This document shows, piece by piece, positions 17,157 to 25,129 of a DNA stretch of 64,000 nt. How positions within the stretch are numbered: the first letter of the stretch is position 1; each line of letters starts with the position of its first letter. Made by a program: the position numbers and the translations under genes. The notes below the pieces were generated by a model. The model was not told the origin of the DNA, ran no database searches, and saw nothing but the letters and a program-made list of their open reading frames with translations. This DNA comes from RYN-230 sp963768945 (GTDB taxonomy: Bacteria; Actinomycetota; Actinomycetes; Streptosporangiales; Streptosporangiaceae), in contig CAVYJW010000006.1 of the NCBI GenBank assembly GCA_963768945.1, positions 744,001 to 808,000 of the forward strand, in the 5' to 3' direction.

Positions 17157-18395
17157 ATGGCAGATCAGCGAGTTCTGGGCATCGTGCTGGCCGGAGGGGC
17201 CGGCAAGCGGCTGGCGCCGCTGACGGCCGACCGGGCTAAACCAGCCGTGCCGTTCGGAGGCGTGTACCGGCTGGTCAACTTCGCGCTGTCGAACCTGGTC
17301 AACGCCGGGATCTTGCGGATCGCCGTGCTCACCCAGTACAAGAGCCACAGCCTGGACCGGCACGTGTCCACCACGTGGCGGATGAGCACGCTGCTCGGGA
17401 ACTATGTCACGCCCGTGCCCGCCCAGCAGCGGCTCGGCCCGCACTGGTACACCGGCTCGGCCGACGCGATCTACCAGTCGCTGAACCTGATCTACGACGA
17501 GCGGCCCGACCTCGTCATCGTGTTCGGCGCGGATCACGTGTACCGGATGGACCCGCGGCAGATGATCCAGGAGCACTGCGACCATGGGGCCGGGGTCACC
17601 GTCGCCGCCATCCCGGTGCCGCGCATGGAGGCCACCGAGTTCGGCGTGATCCAGGCGGGCGCGGACGGGCACACGCTGGAGGCGTTCCTGGAGAAGCCGG
17701 CCGACCCGCCCGCGCTGCCCGGACGGCCAGACGAGGCCTACGCCTCGATGGGCAACTACCTTTTCTCCACCGAGGTGCTGATCGAGGCGCTGCGCAAGGA
17801 CGCGGCCAACCCGAACAGCCGTCACGACATGGGCGGCGACATCATCCCGATGCTGGTGGACGAGGGCCTCGCGCACGTCTACGACTTCATGACCAACAAG
17901 GTGCCCGGGGCGAGCGAGCGTGACGCCGGCTACTGGCGAGACGTCGGCACGCTGGACTCCTACTTCGAGGCGCACATGGACATGTGCGCCATCCACCCCG
18001 TCTTCAATCTCTATAACGACCGGTGGCCGATCCTGACCAACGTGCCCAGCCTGCCGCCCGCCAAGTTCGTGCACGACACCGGCGACCGGGTGGGCCGATC
18101 CATCGACAGCCTGGTCAGCAACGGCGTGATCGTCTCCGGCGGGCTGGTCCGCGAGGCGGTCCTCTCCCCCGGTGTGCGGGTCAATAGCTGGTCCGCGGTA
18201 GAGCGGTCGGTGATCCTGCACAACACGATCATCGGACGGCACGCGGTGGTCAGGGACGCCATCCTGGACAAGAACGTCGTGGTGCCCGAGGGCGTCACGA
18301 TTGGCGTGGACAAGGACCATGACCGGGAACGCGGCTTCGCGGTGTCCGACAGCGGCATCACCGTGGTGGGCAAGAGCCAGAAGGTGACCATATGA
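17157..18395 (+). CDS. glgC: Glucose-1-phosphate adenylyltransferase
   Basis: A 412-aa ADP-glucose pyrophosphorylase, making ADP-glucose from glucose-1-phosphate and ATP; the committed step of glycogen synthesis. The nucleotide-binding LAGGAGKRLAPLTADRAKPA opens the protein and the sugar-binding region (VEAFLEKPAD-type, EAFLEKP here) lies near residue 175. The left-handed beta-helix repeats (SWSAVERSVILHNTIIGRHAVVRDAILDKNVVV) form the C-terminus. ATG 17157 is preceded by GAGGGG. It overlaps glgA by ATGA. The family is normally allosterically controlled by glycolytic intermediates. Confidence 0.96.
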   Translation: MADQRVLGIVLAGGAGKRLAPLTADRAKPAVPFGGVYRLVNFALSNLVNAGILRIAVLTQYKSHSLDRHVSTTWRMSTLLGNYVTPVPAQQRLGPHWYTGSADAIYQSLNLIYDERPDLVIVFGADHVYRMDPRQMIQEHCDHGAGVTVAAIPVPRMEATEFGVIQAGADGHTLEAFLEKPADPPALPGRPDEAYASMGNYLFSTEVLIEALRKDAANPNSRHDMGGDIIPMLVDEGLAHVYDFMTNKVPGASERDAGYWRDVGTLDSYFEAHMDMCAIHPVFNLYNDRWPILTNVPSLPPAKFVHDTGDRVGRSIDSLVSNGVIVSGGLVREAVLSPGVRVNSWSAVERSVILHNTIIGRHAVVRDAILDKNVVVPEGVTIGVDKDHDRERGFAVSDSGITVVGKSQKVTI

Positions 18396-19705
18396 CCGTG
18401 CCCCGCCATCCCCCGGGGCCGGCGCAGCGGGACCGGCTCAAGGTGGCCCTGCTCACCCGCGAGTACCCGCCCGAGGTGTACGGCGGCGCGGGTGTGCACG
18501 TCACCTACCTGGCCCGGGAACTGGCGGGCCTGGTCAACCTCACCGTCCACTGCGAGGGCGGGGACCGGCCCGGGGCCGTAGCCCACCGGCCGTGGGAACT
18601 GCTCGCCGGGGCAAACCAGGCGCTGGCCACGATCTCCACCGACCTGTCCATGACCGCCGCGGTGGGCGGGGCGGACCTGGCGCACTCGCATACCTGGTAC
18701 GCCAACCTCGCCGGGCACCTGGCCTCGATGCTGTACGGGATACCGCACGTGGTCACGGTGCACTCGCTGGAGCCGCTGCGGCCGTGGAAGGCGGAGCAGC
18801 TCGGTGGCGGCTACGCCCTGTCCAGCTGGTGCGAGCGGGTGGCGGTCGAGGGCGCCGCCGCGGTGATCGCGGTGTCCGAGGGGATGCGGGAGGACGTGCT
18901 GGCCGCCTACCCCTCGGTGCCGCCGGAACGGATCCGGGTCATCCGGAACGGGATTGACGCCCAGGAGTACGCCCCGGACGCAAGGACCGGGGTCCTGCAG
19001 CGGTACGGGGTGGATCCGTCACGACCCGCGGTGATCTTCGTCGGGCGGATCACCAGGCAGAAGGGGGTCCCCGTGCTGCTCCGGGCGGCCGCCAGCCTGC
19101 CGCCGGAGGCGCAGCTCGTGCTGTGCGCGGGCCAGCCGGACACCCCGGAGCTGGCCGCGGAGGTCGGCGGGCTGGTCACGAGCCTGCAGGCGGCCCGCAC
19201 CGGGGTGATCTGGATCCCGGAGATGCTGGCCAGGCCCGAGGTCATCCAGTTGCTCAGCCACGCCACCGTGTTTGCCTGCCCGTCGCTGTACGAGCCGCTC
19301 GGCATCGTCAACCTGGAGGCGATGGCCTGCGGCACGGCGGTGGTGGCGTCCCGGGTCGGCGGGATCCCCGAGGTGGTCAGCGACGGGGAGACCGGGCTGC
19401 TCGTCCCGCCCGCCGACCCGGCCGCCCTGGCGGAAGCGCTGAACGCCCTGATCGGCGACCCCGCGCGGGCCGGCGCCATGGGCGCGGCGGGCCGCAAGCG
19501 GGCCGCCGCCGAGTTCGGCTGGGACGCCATCGCTGCCCAGACCGCGGCGCTCTACGCCGAGCTGACCAGCTTATCGGCAGCCACCCGGCATGCTGCCTGC
19601 CAGCTTCCGCCGGTCAGCGCGTCCCAGGTCCAGCCAGGGCCGCCCTGTCCTGCGGGGCGTCCCAGTCCAGCACCGGCCCGGCGGGCACGATCCGCAGCGG
19701 GTTAA
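18392..19705 (+). CDS. glgA: Glycogen synthase, Corynebacterium type (GlgA/GlgM)
   Basis: A 437-aa GT4-fold glycosyltransferase. N-terminal TREYPPEVYGGAGVHVTYLARELA and C-terminal PSLYEPLGIVNLEAMACGTAVVAS with GGIPEVV are the family hallmarks. In mycobacteria this type (GlgM) makes maltose-1-phosphate from ADP-glucose and glucose-1-phosphate, so the product could be either that or glycogen. Coupled to glgC by ATGA. The expected end is near residue 395; the last 40 or so residues are Pro/Arg-rich and the final 92 bp lie antisense over the end of the convergent gene, so the original stop may have been lost. Confidence 0.93.
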   Translation: MTVPRHPPGPAQRDRLKVALLTREYPPEVYGGAGVHVTYLARELAGLVNLTVHCEGGDRPGAVAHRPWELLAGANQALATISTDLSMTAAVGGADLAHSHTWYANLAGHLASMLYGIPHVVTVHSLEPLRPWKAEQLGGGYALSSWCERVAVEGAAAVIAVSEGMREDVLAAYPSVPPERIRVIRNGIDAQEYAPDARTGVLQRYGVDPSRPAVIFVGRITRQKGVPVLLRAAASLPPEAQLVLCAGQPDTPELAAEVGGLVTSLQAARTGVIWIPEMLARPEVIQLLSHATVFACPSLYEPLGIVNLEAMACGTAVVASRVGGIPEVVSDGETGLLVPPADPAALAEALNALIGDPARAGAMGAAGRKRAAAEFGWDAIAAQTAALYAELTSLSAATRHAACQLPPVSASQVQPGPPCPAGRPSPAPARRARSAAG

Positions 19706-20615
19706 GCTGCGGATGCGTCCCGTAGTAGTGCCGCTTGATGTGGTCGAAGTTCGTGGTGCCGCGGAACGCCGGGATCGCGTACAGGTCACGGGCGTACGGC
19801 CACAGGTTCGGATAGTCGGCCAGGCGGCGCAGGTTGGCCTTGAAGTGGGTGACATACACCGCGTCGAACCGGGCCAGGGTCACCCATAGCCGCACGTCCG
19901 CCTCGGTGAGCGAGGCACCGAGCAGGAACCGCCGGGTGGCCAGCCGCTGGTCCAGGTCATCCAGGGTGGCGAACAGGTCAGCCACCGCAGCGCCGTAGGC
20001 CTGCTGCGAGGTGGCGAACCCGCACCGGTATACGCCGTTATTGACGGCCGTGTAGACCCGCTCGTTGAGCGCGTCGATCTCGGGGCGCAGCGCGGCCGGG
20101 TACAGGTCGAACGCCGGATTGGCCCACCGGCCGAACTGCGTGTCCAGGTCGATGGTGATGTCGGGGAAGTTGTTGGAGACGATCCGGCCGGTCTCCCTGT
20201 CCCATAGCACCGGCACCGAGACGTGCCCGTCGTACCCCGGCTCGGTCGCCTGGTAAGCGTCCCGCAGCAGCGTGAAGCCGTTCACCGGATCGGCCGAGTA
20301 GCCGGGTCCGTCCCGGAACGCCCAGCCCCGCCCGTCCCGGACCGGATCGACCACCGACATCGACACCACGTCCTCCAGCCCCAGCAGCGCCCGGACGATG
20401 GCCGAGCGGTGCGCCCACGGGCAGGCGAGCGAGATGTAGAGGTGGTAGCGGCCGGCCTCGGCGGGATAGCCGGTGGATCCGTCCGCGCTCACCCGGCCCT
20501 GGAAGGGGTAGAGCGGGCGCACGAAAGCGCCGTCCGCCCGCGGCGGGGCCTTCAGCTGGTAGTCACCGTAGGTGACGAAATCGACCGGGCTGGCTACGGC
20601 GGCGGCGGCAGTCAT
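19614..20615 (-). CDS. Glutathionyl-hydroquinone-reductase-like protein (GST Xi class)
   Basis: A 333-aa enzyme of the ECM4/YqjG family. The redox cysteine is in SLACPWAHR at about residue 65. The middle carries SNNFPDITIDLDTQF and NERVYTAVNNGVYRCGFA, and the end YVTHFKANLRRLADYPNLW is the family signature. These enzymes reduce thiol conjugates of quinones; actinomycetes usually use mycothiol rather than glutathione, so the physiological thiol is uncertain. Its 3' end overlaps glgA on the opposite strand by 92 bp. Confidence 0.92.
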   Translation of the reverse strand: MTAAAAVASPVDFVTYGDYQLKAPPRADGAFVRPLYPFQGRVSADGSTGYPAEAGRYHLYISLACPWAHRSAIVRALLGLEDVVSMSVVDPVRDGRGWAFRDGPGYSADPVNGFTLLRDAYQATEPGYDGHVSVPVLWDRETGRIVSNNFPDITIDLDTQFGRWANPAFDLYPAALRPEIDALNERVYTAVNNGVYRCGFATSQQAYGAAVADLFATLDDLDQRLATRRFLLGASLTEADVRLWVTLARFDAVYVTHFKANLRRLADYPNLWPYARDLYAIPAFRGTTNFDHIKRHYYGTHPQLNPLRIVPAGPVLDWDAPQDRAALAGPGTR

Positions 20616-20633
20616 GGCCCCATCCTGGCTGAC

Positions 20634-20741
20634 TCACATCTGGCGCATCTTGAAGTACCGGATGATGTCGTCGCGGTTGATGATGTTGATGATGATGACG
20701 CCCAGCACGGTCGCAGTGACCACGACACCAAGCACCTTCAT
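20634..20741 (-). CDS. 35-residue membrane protein (DUF6893-like)
   Basis: A tiny gene: ATG at 20741, TGA at 20634-20636, preceded by GGGGGG three bases before the start. The product has one hydrophobic helix (VLGVVVTATVLGVIIINII) and ends in the basic motif RYFKMRQM, recalling the RYLRIRRM ending of the DUF6893 small actinobacterial proteins. It would sit in the membrane with its C-terminus in the cytoplasm. Function is unknown. It lies between the GST-like and nitrile hydratase genes on the same strand. Confidence 0.75.
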   Translation of the reverse strand: MKVLGVVVTATVLGVIIINIINRDDIIRYFKMRQM

Positions 20742-20856
20742 GGACCCCCCAGTTCCGCCGGCCGGGACGCGCGTGGCCGGTGCTCACTCCAGGCTGCCGG
20801 ATGGACGGCCTTACACGTCAGATACCCACCACACGGGAATCGAACGCGGACCAGGG

Positions 20857-21447
20857 TCAGACCGCCGCCGTGCCGATCAGCCCGTTCCGGCTGACCAGGG
20901 CGGCCAGGTCCTCCTCGCCCAGGCCGTCCGTGCCCGCCGGGCGGCCGGGCAGGACCAGGTAGCGGTTCTCGGCGCTCGCGTCCCACACCACGATCTCGGT
21001 ATCCTCCGGGAGCAGCAATCCGAACTCGGCCAGCACCGCCCGTGGCTCGCGCACCGCACGTGAGCGATAGGCCAGGCTCTTGTACCAGCTGGGCGACGGG
21101 CCGAGCAGAGACACCGGATAGCAGGAGCACAGCGTGCAGACGATCATGTTGTGCGTGCGGGGGGTGTTCGCCACGACTTTGAGCCGGTACCCGCTGCCCG
21201 CCTGCGCGGTATCGAAGCCCAGCTCGGCCGCGGCCGCGTTGCCGTCGGCGAGGAGCCGGCCCGCATAGCCGGGATCGGACCAGGCCCGGGCCACGATCCT
21301 GGCCCCGTTCAGCGGCGAGGCGTTCGCGTACAGCCGGGCCAGCACGGCGTCCAGTTCCGCGTCGGTGGCCAGCCCGGCGGCGATCACCCGCTCCTCCAGC
21401 TCGCGCACCTGGACGGCCGAGGGCTGCTCGGCGTGGCCTGCTCCCAT
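20857..21447 (-). CDS. nthA: Nitrile hydratase alpha subunit, cobalt type
   Basis: A 196-aa catalytic subunit hydrating nitriles to amides. The metal-binding motif VCTLCSC near residue 105 is the form with threonine, which by family knowledge marks the Co(III) rather than the Fe(III) enzyme; its two cysteines are normally oxidised after translation. Flanking LKVVANTPRTHNMIVCTL and SYPVSLLG-type (CYPVSLLG) residues are conserved, as is the Arg in YRSRAVREPRAVL. ATG 21447 overlaps the preceding stop by one base (TGATG). It is third in a three-gene operon after two half-beta subunits. Thiocyanate hydrolase gamma is the main alternative. Confidence 0.9.
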   Translation of the reverse strand: MGAGHAEQPSAVQVRELEERVIAAGLATDAELDAVLARLYANASPLNGARIVARAWSDPGYAGRLLADGNAAAAELGFDTAQAGSGYRLKVVANTPRTHNMIVCTLCSCYPVSLLGPSPSWYKSLAYRSRAVREPRAVLAEFGLLLPEDTEIVVWDASAENRYLVLPGRPAGTDGLGEEDLAALVSRNGLIGTAAV

Positions 21448-21716
21448 CAGCCGGCCTCCTCCAGGTAGGACTCCCACAGGTCCACGACGACGCAGTGCGT
21501 CCCGCTGCCCCACAGCCCGGCCGCCGGGAAACGCACCGAGTAAACGGTCTCGACCCGGGGCGGCGTGATGCCCCGGGCCCGGTCATCGGGGAGCGCCCAC
21601 TGTCCGGCCGCCTCGACCACTTCGCCCGTCTGCCCGCGCACGTAGCCCGGCAGCCGGGTGTGGTGATCCGGATCGCCCAGCCGCGCCCGGACGCGGGTCC
21701 CGGGGCTGAGCGTCAC
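21447..21716 (-). CDS. Nitrile hydratase beta subunit, C-terminal half
   Basis: An 89-aa protein equal to the SH3-like C-terminal domain of the nitrile hydratase beta subunit: PGTRVRARLGDPDHHTRLPGYVRGQTGEV, then ETVYSVRFPAAGLWG and the ending VVVDLWESYLEE. In most bacteria this domain is fused to the N-terminal helical half; here it is separate and coupled to it by ATGA (21713-21716) and to the alpha gene by TGATG. The split resembles three-subunit enzymes such as toyocamycin nitrile hydratase or thiocyanate hydrolase. Confidence 0.88.
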   Translation of the reverse strand: MTLSPGTRVRARLGDPDHHTRLPGYVRGQTGEVVEAAGQWALPDDRARGITPPRVETVYSVRFPAAGLWGSGTHCVVVDLWESYLEEAG

Positions 21717-22090
21717 CCGTCGTCCTGGGCAGCGAGCAGGCCATCGCCGGGGTGCAGAGCCCCAGGAAGCAGGGGATTGCCGGCGAGCAGGCCATCGCCA
21801 GGGTGCGGAGCGCCAGGAAGCAGCGCCTTCTCCGCTAGCAGCGTCTGGATCGCGCGCAGCCAGCGTTCGTAGTAGCCCAGCTCGAGGTACTCCTGGGGCG
21901 GGATCCGCTCGATGGCGTCCCGGAACTCATCTGTGCTGTAGAGATCGCGTGCCCGGAGCACGCCGTTCAGCGCGTAGACCCGGGCCTCCCAGTCGTGCTC
22001 GAACGGCGGCCCGTCCCCGCCCAGCGGGACCGGGCCGAACCCGGTCTGACCGCCGATGTCGTGCGCCCGGCTCACGCCCTGCCCGCCCAT
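21713..22090 (-). CDS. Nitrile hydratase beta subunit, N-terminal half
   Basis: A 125-aa protein matching the N-terminal beta domain: AHDIGGQTGFGPVPLG, then PPFEHDWEARVYALN and the helix PPQEYLELGYYERWLRAIQTLL. After residue 88 a Leu/Gly/Pro tail is encoded by a 51-bp tandem repeat and is unlike the family. Start ATG 22090 or GTG 22075 (better spaced behind GGGCAGGG) are both possible. First gene of the three-gene operon, with a 9-bp perfect hairpin 18 bp upstream of the ATG. It may also act as the activator that delivers cobalt, as small beta-like proteins do in related systems. Confidence 0.85.
   Translation of the reverse strand: MGGQGVSRAHDIGGQTGFGPVPLGGDGPPFEHDWEARVYALNGVLRARDLYSTDEFRDAIERIPPQEYLELGYYERWLRAIQTLLAEKALLPGAPHPGDGLLAGNPLLPGALHPGDGLLAAQDDG
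21732..21827 (-). repeat. 51-bp tandem repeat in the nitrile hydratase beta-N gene
   Basis: Unit 21732-21782 (51 bp) and a 45-bp partial copy 21783-21827 share GCGAGCAGGCCATCGCC and GCCAGGAAGCAG-like blocks. They encode an in-frame tail (ALLPGAPHPGDGLLAGNP). Confidence 0.88.
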
Positions 22091-22462
22091 CTTGCCGTCG
22101 TGGTTATCCGCATGGCGCGGGCCATGCGGTGAGCTGGCGGGTCCCGGGGAGTGACAAGGAGGGAACGTCTTCTCGGCCAAGGCCAACCTGCGCGGCCACT
22201 TCACACCCTCGGCAGTGGCTCTTCGGTCCGTCATCGGCCCGGGACCCGCTTGAACGTTACCTCGGCCGACGGCCCGCTGGAAGGGTTCCCGAGGGCAACA
22301 GTTAGTGAGGGTCCGCCGCAGCTGCTGCCGCTGCGCCGGCCGCCCGGCTGTCCCATCACGCCCTCGTGAGGGCACCTCGCGGGAAGGCTTCTGCGCGCCC
22401 GCCCGTTGTACCAATTCCGGACAGCGGAGATTCTTCGTCCCGCGGGGATCAGGAGGGCTGCG
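22091..22462. other. Divergent regulatory region (372 bp), no gene
   Basis: Separates the nitrile hydratase operon (minus) from the DsbA-like gene (plus). It contains the perfect hairpin at 22108-22129, a second minus-strand hairpin with stem GCCACT/AGTGGC around 22196-22220, and locally less GC-rich DNA around 22395-22440 ahead of the plus-strand gene. No riboswitch family could be recognised with confidence. Confidence 0.6.
22108..22129 (-). promoter_or_regulatory. Perfect 9-bp hairpin in the nitrile hydratase leader
   Basis: CCGCATGGC and GCCATGCGG flank a four-base loop, 18 bp upstream of the beta-N ATG. No T-run follows, so it is more likely a repressor site or a translation-affecting stem than a terminator. 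Confidence 0.65.
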
Positions 22463-23140
22463 ATGCAGGTTGAGGTGTGGGCGGACGTCATCTGCCCCTG
22501 GTGCGGTCTGGGCGCCCGCCGGCTGGAGGCGGCGCTGGAGCGTTTCCCGCACCGCGGCGAGGTGCAGGTGACCCACCGCTCCTTCCAGCTGGACCCGGGT
22601 GCGCCGTCCGGGTCCAGCGAGCCGGTCCGGGACATGCTCAGGAGGAAGGGCCTGGACGATGCGCAGATCGACGCGATGACCCGGCGGGTCGAGGACCTGG
22701 CCAACAGCGAGGGCCTGCGCCCGTACCACGTCCTGGACAATCAGGTAGGCAGCACAGGGCTGGCCCACGAACTACTCGCCTACGCAGCCGATCAGGGCAA
22801 GCAGGCCGAGGCGTGGGACCGCCTGTTCACCGCCTACTTCGGCGAGGCCCGGCCCATCTTCTCGGTCGGGGACCTGGTGAGCCTGGCCGGCGAGATCGGG
22901 CTGGACCCGGGGGACGCGCGGGAGGCATTGCTGTCCCGCCGCTACGCGGACCGCGTCGCGGACGAGGGCCGGGAAGCTGCCGAGCTGGGCGCGACCGGAG
23001 TGCCCTTCTTCGTGATCGACCGCCGGTACGGCGTGGCCGGTGCCCAGCCGGTGGACACGCTGCTGACGGCCCTGCAGCGGGCCTGGGATGAGCGGCTGGC
23101 GCCGGGCCCCCAGGGGCAAACCGGCACCAGCCACCCATGA
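22463..23140 (+). CDS. FrnE-like DsbA-family oxidoreductase
   Basis: A 225-aa cytoplasmic thioredoxin-fold protein of the FrnE/DsbA branch. The active site CPWC is at residues 11-14, just after the first strand (VEVWADVICPWC). The helical insertion and the cis-proline loop TGVPFFVIDRRYGVAGAQP are typical. No signal peptide. ATG 22463 has AGGAGG six bases upstream. Members act as disulphide isomerases or 2-hydroxychromene-carboxylate-isomerase-like enzymes; a role in polyketide pathways is known for FrnE only. It is divergent from the nitrile hydratase operon. Confidence 0.92.
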   Translation: MQVEVWADVICPWCGLGARRLEAALERFPHRGEVQVTHRSFQLDPGAPSGSSEPVRDMLRRKGLDDAQIDAMTRRVEDLANSEGLRPYHVLDNQVGSTGLAHELLAYAADQGKQAEAWDRLFTAYFGEARPIFSVGDLVSLAGEIGLDPGDAREALLSRRYADRVADEGREAAELGATGVPFFVIDRRYGVAGAQPVDTLLTALQRAWDERLAPGPQGQTGTSHP

Positions 23141-23144
23141 ACCA

Positions 23145-25097
23145 CTATCCGTTGGTGGACATCAGGGTCGCCGGGCTCACGAACGTGTAGCCGAGCGCCT
23201 TCAGGCCGGTGACGACCTGCTTGAGCACCGATATCGGGTCATCGTCGGGGTGGATGAAGAAGCTGGCCACACCCTGGGTGACAGCGAGATTCTGCTGAGC
23301 CTCGTTGATGATGTCCTGCGCGGTGCGCGGGGGGTTCCCGTATTCCGCGATCGGCTCGTAGTCACCGAGGTTCTCCGGGATGATCGTCGACCCGTAGAGG
23401 TCATGCACCTCGTAGGGGAAGAACTGCCCGAATACGTGCGAGTAGTTGATCGGCTGGCCGGTCAGCTCCCCGCCGAAGAACAGCTCCTCCTCGTACCGGG
23501 TCGAGTACGTCTGGTCAATCCCGGCGTAGTCCGCGGCCGAGGCCGCGTAGTGCGGGGTAGTCCAAATCGTCGGCGTGGGCAGGCCGGCCGCCTTGAACAG
23601 GGCCTGGCCGGTCGAGACCCGGTTCGCCGCCCACGATTGCGAGTCGCCAGGGACCGGACCTTCTTCGATGACGTAATCGGTGTTCGCGCACGGCGCCACG
23701 AAGTTGTACGGCGCGGTCGCCGTGGTGGAGCACTGGGCCCGGTAGAACTCGAAATCATCCCCGGTGACCCCGGTGAACGGGTTGGGGATATTCGAGTACT
23801 GGTGCGTGTAGCCATGCTGGACGAGGGTGCCGCCATCCGAGACCGCAGTCTTCAGCGCCGACACCACCGCCGGCGACTGGGCGAGGGTCTCCGATACGGG
23901 CACGCCGTTGTTGTAGTAACCCGTCGGGTCGAGATAGTCCGGGATGACCGCCATGCTGAACGGCACGCCCTGGCTCTTCAGGTAGCTGGCGTAGGCCGTC
24001 AGATTTGACGGGCTCGACTCCGGGCTGAGGTCCTCGAGGCGGATAAGCGCCTCGTGGCTCGGCGTCGCGCCGGGAGCCAGCTCATCGAAGAGCAGATCGG
24101 CGAAGGCCAGGTACCGATCCGTGGGTGAGATGTAGGACAGCGGTACCTCACCGATGTACATCAGGTTGCCGGAACGGATCGCCCACGGGAATGATGTGCC
24201 CGTGGTCTGCGCGATCTCGTTGCAGTCCGTCGCGGTACCCGTCGAGGTCGTGCAATTCGCTGACGCCAGCACACTCACCTTCGACGGGGTGGTGATATGG
24301 GGGGCCAGGACACCGCCGGCATTGGCCGTGTTCCGGGTGAACGTCTGGCTCTTGTAGCTGACCGAGGCGATCGTGTCGGCCGTGTCGAAGTACGAGGTGT
24401 CGGGATCCCACCCGTAGGCCGCCTCGAAGGCCGTGTCAGCGGCGCTTCCCGGAGTCCCGGTGAGCTGCCAGATGTTGTCCCCTATCCACATCACCGGCTT
24501 GGTCGTGGAAAGCACGTCGTTGAGGAACGTCTGCGGGATCGGCTCGTTGTACGTCGAGCCGATGTAGATCGTCGCGGTGTAGCTGTTCACCTGACCGGAG
24601 ACGTAGTCGATCACCGGTTCGGCGGTCACCCGGCCAAAGTGCGTAGCCAGGTTGCCGCTGCCAATCGCGTAGAGCTCGCCCAGCCAGCCCCAGGTGTTCG
24701 TGGTGTCGTAGAGCACCAGCGTGGTCGCCGCCCCACTGGCCCCCCAGGTCTTCGCCTGCGGCGGCGGGCTGACGGCCGGGGTGGCAGCGGTCACCGCGGC
24801 TGACTCGTTGGGCGCCGTCACCGCGGCCTTTCGCCGGCCGGGACGCTGGGTGGGCGACCGGTAGCCGGATCGCTGCCTGGGCAGGCCCTTCGGCGGCGCC
24901 GGCGGCCCGGGAATGGCCGGCAGTCCGTTCACGCCGCCCCGCGCGCTGGGCTCATGGCTTTGATGCCCGTTGGGCGCCGATGATGCCGAGGTGCCGGCGG
25001 GCGCAGGCGCGGCACTGGCCGGCGCCACCGCACCAGCCAACGGCGCCGCGAGCGCGACCGCGGCCGCAGCCGCGACCGCTATTCGCCTATAACGCAT
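23145..25097 (-). CDS. Secreted DUF2334 polysaccharide-deacetylase-like protein
   Basis: A 650-aa exported protein. Signal peptide at residues 1-29 (basic MRYRR, alanine-rich core, ASA-A site). A low-complexity Pro/Arg linker follows to about residue 115, then a beta-rich domain (NTWGWLGELYAIGSGNLATHF) and the DUF2334 NodB-like barrel from about residue 345 (EALIRLEDLSPESSPSNL, FSMAVIPDYLDP, DGGTLVQHGYTHQY). The aspartate of RLEDLSP and histidines of QHGYTH are plausible metal ligands. The last gene of the exopolysaccharide-like operon, 32 bp after the synthase/epimerase frame, with GGGGGAAGGAAG before its ATG. Probable role: deacetylating or binding an extracellular polymer. Confidence 0.85.
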   Translation of the reverse strand: MRYRRIAVAAAAAVALAAPLAGAVAPASAAPAPAGTSASSAPNGHQSHEPSARGGVNGLPAIPGPPAPPKGLPRQRSGYRSPTQRPGRRKAAVTAPNESAAVTAATPAVSPPPQAKTWGASGAATTLVLYDTTNTWGWLGELYAIGSGNLATHFGRVTAEPVIDYVSGQVNSYTATIYIGSTYNEPIPQTFLNDVLSTTKPVMWIGDNIWQLTGTPGSAADTAFEAAYGWDPDTSYFDTADTIASVSYKSQTFTRNTANAGGVLAPHITTPSKVSVLASANCTTSTGTATDCNEIAQTTGTSFPWAIRSGNLMYIGEVPLSYISPTDRYLAFADLLFDELAPGATPSHEALIRLEDLSPESSPSNLTAYASYLKSQGVPFSMAVIPDYLDPTGYYNNGVPVSETLAQSPAVVSALKTAVSDGGTLVQHGYTHQYSNIPNPFTGVTGDDFEFYRAQCSTTATAPYNFVAPCANTDYVIEEGPVPGDSQSWAANRVSTGQALFKAAGLPTPTIWTTPHYAASAADYAGIDQTYSTRYEEELFFGGELTGQPINYSHVFGQFFPYEVHDLYGSTIIPENLGDYEPIAEYGNPPRTAQDIINEAQQNLAVTQGVASFFIHPDDDPISVLKQVVTGLKALGYTFVSPATLMSTNG

Positions 25098-25129
25098 GTT
25101 CTGAGCTTCCTTCCCCCGGATACGGGTGA

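Noticed and set aside
20834..20849. tRNA T-loop-like GTTCGATTCC on the minus strand
   Set aside because: The flanking bases do not form a T-stem, and no acceptor or anticodon arm can be drawn.
22140..22330. Cobalamin riboswitch upstream of the nitrile hydratase
   Set aside because: Only fragments of the consensus (GCCACTG and a B12-box-like GAGAAGAC) are visible; the rest does not fit, so I list only the hairpin and suggest an Rfam scan.
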